Shown here one piece after another: positions 22,785 through 64,000 of a DNA stretch of 64,000 nucleotides. A model generated the notes under the pieces. The model saw only the letters and a program-made list of their open reading frames with translations, was not told the DNA's origin and did no database searches. This DNA is from Streptomyces sp. SCL15-4 (GTDB taxonomy: Bacteria > Actinomycetota > Actinomycetes > Streptomycetales > Streptomycetaceae), in the NCBI RefSeq assembly GCF_033366695.1, contig NZ_JAOBTQ010000001.1, positions 1,054,001-1,118,000 on the forward strand. The letters are read 5' to 3'. A program made the translations under genes and the position numbers. Numbering within the stretch: position 1 is the stretch's first letter; each line of letters begins with the position of its first letter.

Positions 22785-25700
22785 TCAGCCGCCGGTCACC
22801 AGCTCCGCCCAGACCTGCTTGCCGCCGCTGACCGGCACCGTGCCCCAGGCCGCCGACACGGCCTCCACCAGCCAGATCCCCCGGCCGCCGGTGGCCTCCC
22901 AGCCGATCCCGGCGGGTTTGACGGGGCCGCGCGGGGAGGAGTCGGTGACGGCCAGCCGCAGCCGGCGGCCGACCAGGCCGAGGTCGAGCCGGACCGGGCC
23001 ACCGGTATGCACGAGCGCGTTGGTGACCAGCTCGGAGACCACCAGCAGGGCCGCGTCGACGGTGTCCTGGGGCAGGCCCCAGGAGCGCAGGGTGCGCCGG
23101 GTGAAGCGGCGGGAGTGCCGGGCCGCCTCCGGCACCCGCCACACCGTCCAGCTCTCTCTGAGCGGGCGTACGGCCATGCCGTCGTAGCGCATCAGCAGCA
23201 GGGCCACGTCGTCGGCGCGGTGGGCGTCGGCGAGCAGCGCGTCGGCGACCAGCCCGAGGTGACCGGGGTCGGCGGCGGCCAGCGCGCGGGCCAGCCGGTC
23301 CATGCCGGCGTCCAGGTCCAGGGCCGCCGACTCCACCAGGCCGTCGGTGGTCAGCGCGATCACCGTGCCGGGCTTCAGCCGCAACGGGGTCATCGGGTAC
23401 TCGGCCCGGTCCAGCACGCCGAGCGGCGGACCGCCCTCGCACCGCAGGATCTCGGCGGTGCCGTCCGGGTGGCGCAGCACCGGCTGCGGATGGCCGGCGC
23501 GTACGCACCAGGCGGTGCCCTGCTCCATGTCGACGTCGACGTAGCCGCAGGTGGCGAAGAGGTCGGTCTCCATGTCCAGCAGCAGGCGGTTGGCGTGCGA
23601 GACGACCACGTCCGGGGCGTGGCCCTCGGTGGCGTAGGCGCGCAGCGCGGTGCGCATCTGGCCCATCAGGGTGGCGGCGCCCGCGTTGTGGCCCTGGACG
23701 TCGCCGATGACGAGGGCCACGTGGTGGTCGGCGAGCGGGATCACGTCGTACCAGTCGCCCCCGACCTCCAGGCCGGCCGTGGTGGGCAGATAGCGGGCGA
23801 CGGCTGCCCCGCCGGGCAGCCGGGGCAGCCGGCGGGGCAGCAGGGTGCGCTGGAGCATGCCGACGAGTTCGTGCTCGGCGTCGAAGGCGTGGGCGCGCAG
23901 CAGGGCCTGGCCGGTCAGCGCGGCGCAGGCGGTGAGCAGGGCGCGTTCGTCGGGGGCGAAGTGGTGCGGGCGGTCCCAGCCGATCAGGCAGGCGCCGGCC
24001 ATCCGGCTGCCGGCGGGCAGCGGCAGTACGGCGAGACCGCCGGGGCCGACCTCGCCGAGGGCGGGCTCCAGCGCCGAGCCGGCGGGCCAGATCCGGGCAC
24101 GGCCCGCGCGCAGCGCGGCGGCCAGGGTGGGCATGGCGCGCACCGGGGCGTCGGGCCACTCGGTGCGCCATTCGCTGCGCCACACCTCGGGCCAGGCATC
24201 CGGTTCGGGCGGGTCGAGGACGGTGACGACCAGCCGGTCGTTCTCCAGTTCGGCCAAGGCGATCCGGTCGGCCCCAAGCGGTTTGCGCAGGGCGGCCACG
24301 ACGGCCTGGCCGACGTCCTTGACGGTGCCGGCGGTGGCGAGGGAGGCGGCAAGCCGCTGCACGCGGGCCACGTCGGTGCCGTCGGAGCGCAGGGTGGAGG
24401 CGTCGACGACGGTGCCGACGAGCCGGGCGGGACGGCCCTCGCCGCGGGGCAGCAGCCGGCCGCGCAGCCGCAGCCACCGGGGCGGGCCGTCGGGCTGCAC
24501 GACGCGGAACTCCAGTTCGCGTTCGCCGATGGTCATGTGGTCGGCCTCGACGGCGGACATCAGCGCGGGCAGGTCCTCGGGGACCGTGCGGCCGAGCAGG
24601 GTCTCCACGTGGCCGTCGAAGCGCTCCGGACGGATCCCGAACAGCCGCAGGAGTCGCGCGCCGGCCTTCACCCGGCCGGTGTCCATGGCCAGGCTGAAGT
24701 CGTTGCCGGCCTGCTCGCCGGTGCCTGCGGCGACGGCCGGTGCGGGCACCGGGATCGCGCGGGCGATCAGTTCCAGACAGGCCCGCTCGTCGGCGCCGAA
24801 GCCGCCGGGCTGTCCGCGGACGGCCAGCAGACAGCCACCACCCGGCGGCCCGAGCGGCAGAACGGCCACGGCGATATCGGGGGGCGGGGCGGCCTCGACG
24901 ATTTCGGGGGGCGGGGCGGCCTCGGCGGTTTCGGGGCGCGAGGTGGCCTCGGCGGTTTCGGGGCGCGAGGTGGCCTCGGCGGGCGGCTCGGCCTCGGCCG
25001 CCTCGGAGGGCCGAGCGGACACAGCCGCCTCGGAGGACGGAGCCGACACGGCCGCTTCGGACGGCCCAGCAGACACGGCCGCTTCAGAGGGCGAAGCAGA
25101 ACCAGCCGCCTCGGACGGCCCAGCAGACACGGCCGCTTCAGAGGACGGAGCAGAACCAGCCCCCTCGGACGGCCCAGCGGATCCGACCACCTCGGACGAC
25201 GGAGCAGACCCAGCCGCCTCCGACGATGGAGCGGACACGGCCGCCTCGGACGGCCCAGCAGACACGGCCGCTTCAGAGGACGGAGCAGAACCAGCCCCCT
25301 CGGACGGCCCAGCAGACCCGGCCGCCTCGGACGCCCGAACAGAACCAGCCGCCTCGGAGGATGGTGCGGGGCGCTCGTTCGGGTGAGCGGGGGTGGGCCA
25401 TAGGGGGCGGCCGGTGCGGTGTGCCTCGGCGACCGGGGAGGAGCCGGCGGCGGGGTAGGCGTCCGGGAGGCCGTACAGGGATCGGGGCAGGCCGGCCGAC
25501 TCGGCGAGGCGGAGCAGCGCGGGGTCGTCGCCGGGCGCGTACACCCCGGCGAAGGAGGCCCCGGCGAGGACCAGCGCCTGCTCCAGGAGGCGGCGGAGCC
25601 GATCGGGGGCGGCCGGGGAGGCCGCCAGCGCGGCGAGGGCGGCTTCGGCGCGCTCCGGTGCCGTTCCCGCTCCGCCGGCCGCAGCGCCCTGTCTCACCAC
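22785..25700 (-). CDS. SpoIIE-type PP2C phosphatase with GAF, PAS and HATPase (RsbW-like) domains
   Basis: About 971 residues from a GTG at 25700 (or 25697); upstream codons are out-of-frame-like and rejected. Order: a first GAF domain (about 29-300) interrupted by a long repeat; a PAS domain (about 340-440, ending in FRVVQPDGPPRWLRLRGRL); a second GAF (about 455-610); a SpoIIE/PP2C phosphatase (about 630-835) with EVGGDWYDVIPL, VIGDVQGHNAGAA and HRADDVALLL; and a C-terminal HATPase with SELVTNALVHTGGPVRL and GGRGIWLV. Such proteins dephosphorylate anti-anti-sigma factors and can act as anti-sigma kinases in stress and development. It is soluble, with no membrane segments. Confidence 0.88.
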   Translation of the reverse strand: MVRQGAAAGGAGTAPERAEAALAALAASPAAPDRLRRLLEQALVLAGASFAGVYAPGDDPALLRLAESAGLPRSLYGLPDAYPAAGSSPVAEAHRTGRPLWPTPAHPNERPAPSSEAAGSVRASEAAGSAGPSEGAGSAPSSEAAVSAGPSEAAVSAPSSEAAGSAPSSEVVGSAGPSEGAGSAPSSEAAVSAGPSEAAGSASPSEAAVSAGPSEAAVSAPSSEAAVSARPSEAAEAEPPAEATSRPETAEATSRPETAEAAPPPEIVEAAPPPDIAVAVLPLGPPGGGCLLAVRGQPGGFGADERACLELIARAIPVPAPAVAAGTGEQAGNDFSLAMDTGRVKAGARLLRLFGIRPERFDGHVETLLGRTVPEDLPALMSAVEADHMTIGERELEFRVVQPDGPPRWLRLRGRLLPRGEGRPARLVGTVVDASTLRSDGTDVARVQRLAASLATAGTVKDVGQAVVAALRKPLGADRIALAELENDRLVVTVLDPPEPDAWPEVWRSEWRTEWPDAPVRAMPTLAAALRAGRARIWPAGSALEPALGEVGPGGLAVLPLPAGSRMAGACLIGWDRPHHFAPDERALLTACAALTGQALLRAHAFDAEHELVGMLQRTLLPRRLPRLPGGAAVARYLPTTAGLEVGGDWYDVIPLADHHVALVIGDVQGHNAGAATLMGQMRTALRAYATEGHAPDVVVSHANRLLLDMETDLFATCGYVDVDMEQGTAWCVRAGHPQPVLRHPDGTAEILRCEGGPPLGVLDRAEYPMTPLRLKPGTVIALTTDGLVESAALDLDAGMDRLARALAAADPGHLGLVADALLADAHRADDVALLLMRYDGMAVRPLRESWTVWRVPEAARHSRRFTRRTLRSWGLPQDTVDAALLVVSELVTNALVHTGGPVRLDLGLVGRRLRLAVTDSSPRGPVKPAGIGWEATGGRGIWLVEAVSAAWGTVPVSGGKQVWAELVTGG
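24981..25358. repeat. 14 tandem 27-bp units coding a 9-residue repeat inside a GAF domain
   Basis: On the minus strand this encodes 14 consecutive 9-residue units of the form SEAAxSAxP (for example SEAAVSAGP, SEGAGSAPS, SEAAGSAPS), the last two degenerate. It occupies residues about 115-240 of the phosphatase. A second, shorter Pro/Glu/Thr repeat (ATSRPETAE twice, AAPPPEIVE and AAPPPDIAV) follows directly down to about 24865. Confidence 0.9.
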
Positions 25701-25776
25701 CTCGCCATTACAGCGCGGCTCGGCGGCCCGCGCAGCCCCTGTGCGCGGGCCGCGGGCTCCGGGCGCCTGCGGGGGG

Positions 25777-26313
25777 TCAGGACTCCGGCGCGGTCTTCCG
25801 CTGGAACCGGGCGAAGATCCAGGCGCTGTCCGTCTCGCCCTCGGGAACGTTGAAGCCGGTCGCCGTCCGGGTCTCCTGCAGCCTTCTGAAGCCGGTGATC
25901 TCCACGTCGTACTCGACGTTGTCGATGTACACCTTCTCGGGCACGTGGAATTCCTGCAATTGCACGATGTCGTTCGGGTTCGGACCTTGGTTGGGTGTCT
26001 CGTTGTGACGGAACCGCACATTGATGTCGCGGTCGAAGTTCCCGTTCTCGAAGTGCACCTTGATGGTGAGATACACCCAGAACTGTGACTGCTCCGCGAG
26101 GTAGATCGGGTAGTTGTAGTGCGTGAACTGCCCTATCGGGAATTCCCGGCCGTTGAGGATCGCCTCCATCGGGTGGCCTTCGAAGTCATAGCCGCTCACA
26201 TTGCCGCCGGAGGCGGGCTGTCCCCATCTGATCTTTCCGGTGTTCACTCCCGTGAGACCCGGAAGGTCCGCACTGGTCCCCGTGAATGTGCCGCTGGTCT
26301 CGATGAGCCCCAC
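25777..26313 (-). CDS. Choice-of-anchor-K-like beta-sandwich protein of low GC, probably acquired
   Basis: 178 residues from a GTG at 26313 with AAAGGGGAA upstream. The sequence is rich in beta strands and aromatic residues and shows the pattern GTFTGT, TGKIRWGQPASGGNVSGYDF, FPIGQFTHYNYPIYL and WVYLTIKVHFENG. This resembles the choice-of-anchor K domain of exported or surface proteins. There is no signal peptide and no anchor. Base composition and codon use (many A/T-ending codons) are clearly lower in GC than in the flanking genes, suggesting horizontal transfer. Neighbours give no functional clue. Domain identity is by eye and moderately certain. Confidence 0.65.
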   Translation of the reverse strand: MGLIETSGTFTGTSADLPGLTGVNTGKIRWGQPASGGNVSGYDFEGHPMEAILNGREFPIGQFTHYNYPIYLAEQSQFWVYLTIKVHFENGNFDRDINVRFRHNETPNQGPNPNDIVQLQEFHVPEKVYIDNVEYDVEITGFRRLQETRTATGFNVPEGETDSAWIFARFQRKTAPES

Positions 26314-26462
26314 TGCGGGATTCCCCTTTCCCTGGGCTTCGCAGAACGAGTTTCCTGCCGTATTGCTCCCGGATTCCGGGAACAGGTCGTCGCCACTCTA
26401 TGAGACCGGGACGGGGGTGATGAAACGAGAAAACAGGACAAACGAAAAAGGTGCCGCCCCGC

Positions 26463-27002
26463 CTATCCCGGCTCCCCGGCGCTCGCCGCCACGCCCGGTT
26501 CCCCGGTCGGGACGACCAGCAGCTTGGTGACCGAGCCGTCGTCGCCGACGACGTCCCGGACGTGGCGGAAGCCGAGGCGCCGGCACATGGCCAGGCTGGC
26601 GGTGTTCCCGGCACCCACCATGCCGTACGCCTCGGTGAGTCCGAGGTTGTCGGCGGCGTGCCGGAGCAGGCCGCGGACCACCTCGCCGCCCAGGCCGCGC
26701 CCCCAGTAGCCGGGCAGGAGGGCGGTGACGAGTTCGTGGCCGTCGACGTTGCCGGTCGGCTTGACCTCGGCGTGGCCGACGTAGCGGCCCTGGAGCCACA
26801 GGCCCCACACGTCGAAGCGGCGCCGGGGGTAGACGTCGGTGAGGATGGCGCGGAACAGCTCGCGGATCTGCGGTTCGGGCACGAGGTCCTGCCCCATCCA
26901 GCGGCACACCTCCTCGTCGCGCAGCAGGGCGACGAAGACGTCCTCGTGCTCGGGCCGGTAGGGGAGGAAGTCCAGGCGTTCGGTGCGCAGGACGGGGGTC
27001 AT
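26463..27002 (-). CDS. GNAT-family N-acetyltransferase (RimJ/RimL type)
   Basis: 179 residues, ATG at 27002 with GAGGAG upstream. Typical opening LRTERLDFLPYRPEHEDVF, then GRYVGHAEVKPTGN, the acetyl-CoA loop LLPGYWGRGLGGEVVRGLLRHA, and GNTASLAMCRRLGFRHVRDV. Proteins of this group acetylate ribosomal-protein termini, small amines or antibiotics. It is the gene nearest the left end of the NRPS operon, 138 bp from MbtH. A link to the peptide (for instance self-protection by acetylation) is possible but not shown. Confidence 0.88.
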   Translation of the reverse strand: MTPVLRTERLDFLPYRPEHEDVFVALLRDEEVCRWMGQDLVPEPQIRELFRAILTDVYPRRRFDVWGLWLQGRYVGHAEVKPTGNVDGHELVTALLPGYWGRGLGGEVVRGLLRHAADNLGLTEAYGMVGAGNTASLAMCRRLGFRHVRDVVGDDGSVTKLLVVPTGEPGVAASAGEPG

Positions 27003-27140
27003 GGCGGGCTCCTCGGGAGTGATGCGGTGCGGTGGGCCGAGGGCGGTGGGGCGCCGGGGCGGCGACTGGTGGGGGGAAGGGGAAGGGGACGCCGGGCCGG
27101 CGCGGGGCCGGCCCGGCGGGTGTCCGTGGCGCCGCGGCGG

Positions 27141-27344
27141 TCAGGCGCCGGTGTTCTCCATGCGCTCGCGCAGGCTCTTGGGACGCATGTCGGTCCAGAC
27201 CTCGTCGACGTAGGCGGAGCACTCGGCCTCGGTGCCCTCCTTGCCGACGGGCTGCCAGCCGGCGGGCACCTCGATGTCGACGGGCCACAGGGAGTACTGC
27301 TCCTCGTCGTTGCGCAGCACCTGGTAGCGGGTGTTCTCGTCCAT
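27141..27344 (-). CDS. MbtH-like NRPS chaperone
   Basis: 67 residues, ATG at 27344 with GGAAG upstream. The family signature is complete: RNDEEQYSLWPVDIEVPAGW, then EAECSAYVDEVWTDMRPKSL with the conserved Trp and Pro residues. MbtH proteins bind adenylation domains and are needed for the folding or activity of many of them. It follows the last NRPS gene by 122 bp on the same strand and probably serves several of the nine A domains. It marks the distal end of the visible NRPS operon. Confidence 0.96.
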   Translation of the reverse strand: MDENTRYQVLRNDEEQYSLWPVDIEVPAGWQPVGKEGTEAECSAYVDEVWTDMRPKSLRERMENTGA

Positions 27345-27466
27345 GTCGTCTTCCTTCGTCGTGCGGTTCGGGTGGGTGGTGCGCGGTGGCCGGCGGGGTG
27401 CCGGCGGGGAGCGGGGGCCGGGCCGGGCGGGCCGCCGGCGCGGGGCCGCGCGGGGGCGGAGGATCG

Positions 27467-47599
<20,133 letters not shown>

Positions 47600-47612
47600 G
47601 GTCGTCGGGTCC

Positions 47613-64000
<16,388 letters not shown>

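Noticed and set aside
24981..25358. Regularly spaced repeat as a CRISPR array
   Set aside because: Units are contiguous with no spacers, are in frame with a protein, and encode a 9-residue peptide repeat.
27141..27466. A thioesterase or small release enzyme hidden after the last NRPS
   Set aside because: The gap holds only the MbtH gene; no GxSxG or SxxK segment is encoded on either strand there.

Overview
The window is high-GC actinobacterial chromosome, almost certainly Streptomyces. The evidence is strong third-position GC, many GTG starts, a mycothiol-dependent dehydrogenase, a DUF6479-type small membrane protein, a SpoIIE/GAF/PAS/HATPase phosphatase, and very large NRPS genes. It divides into a mixed accessory or metabolic region (1-27000) and the left end of a large nonribosomal peptide synthetase cluster (27141-64000) that continues past the right edge.

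Layout of 1-27000. The left edge cuts a secreted L,D-transpeptidase-like protein. A MocR-type regulator and a PLP-dependent decarboxylase follow as a divergent pair with a repeat-rich operator between them. Next come two short-chain dehydrogenases, then S-hydroxymethyl-mycothiol dehydrogenase translationally coupled to a metallo-beta-lactamase-fold hydrolase (formaldehyde detoxification). After a small secreted protein and an NTF2-like protein comes folD, preceded by a clear ZTP riboswitch. A glycosyltransferase and a zinc alcohol dehydrogenase converge on a shared terminator; the dehydrogenase is preceded by a TetR regulator that is divergent from a secreted beta-propeller. From 14093 to 20367 an apparent operon encodes a 1015-residue FAD/Fe-S dehydrogenase, a mandelate-racemase-type enolase-superfamily enzyme, an SDR and a metallophosphoesterase. 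It is divergent from a MarR regulator across a palindrome, and a frameshifted GNAT gene lies at its distal end. Isochorismatase-like, small Streptomyces-type and SpoIIE-phosphatase genes follow. A low-GC gene for a choice-of-anchor-K-like protein is a probable foreign insert.

NRPS region. Two adjacent minus-strand NRPS genes, 13 nt apart, encode nine modules in the window: C(partial)-A-PCP-E, C-A-PCP-E, C-A-PCP-E, C-A-PCP in the upstream protein, and C-A-PCP-E, C-A-PCP, C-A-PCP-E, C-A-PCP, C-A-PCP-E in the downstream one. An MbtH gene follows. The C-domain type (LCL or DCL) agrees with the presence or absence of an upstream E domain at every junction. Manually read A-domain codes give one confident residue (Thr, DFWNVGMVHK), two Val-like pockets, two pockets with acidic residues suggesting basic substrates, and two pairs of identical but unassigned pockets. 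The assembly line ends in an epimerization domain with no thioesterase, which suggests release by a separate (PBP-type) thioesterase outside the window.

All domain, pocket and motif assignments were made by eye without database searches. No tRNA, rRNA, CRISPR array or insertion sequence was seen.
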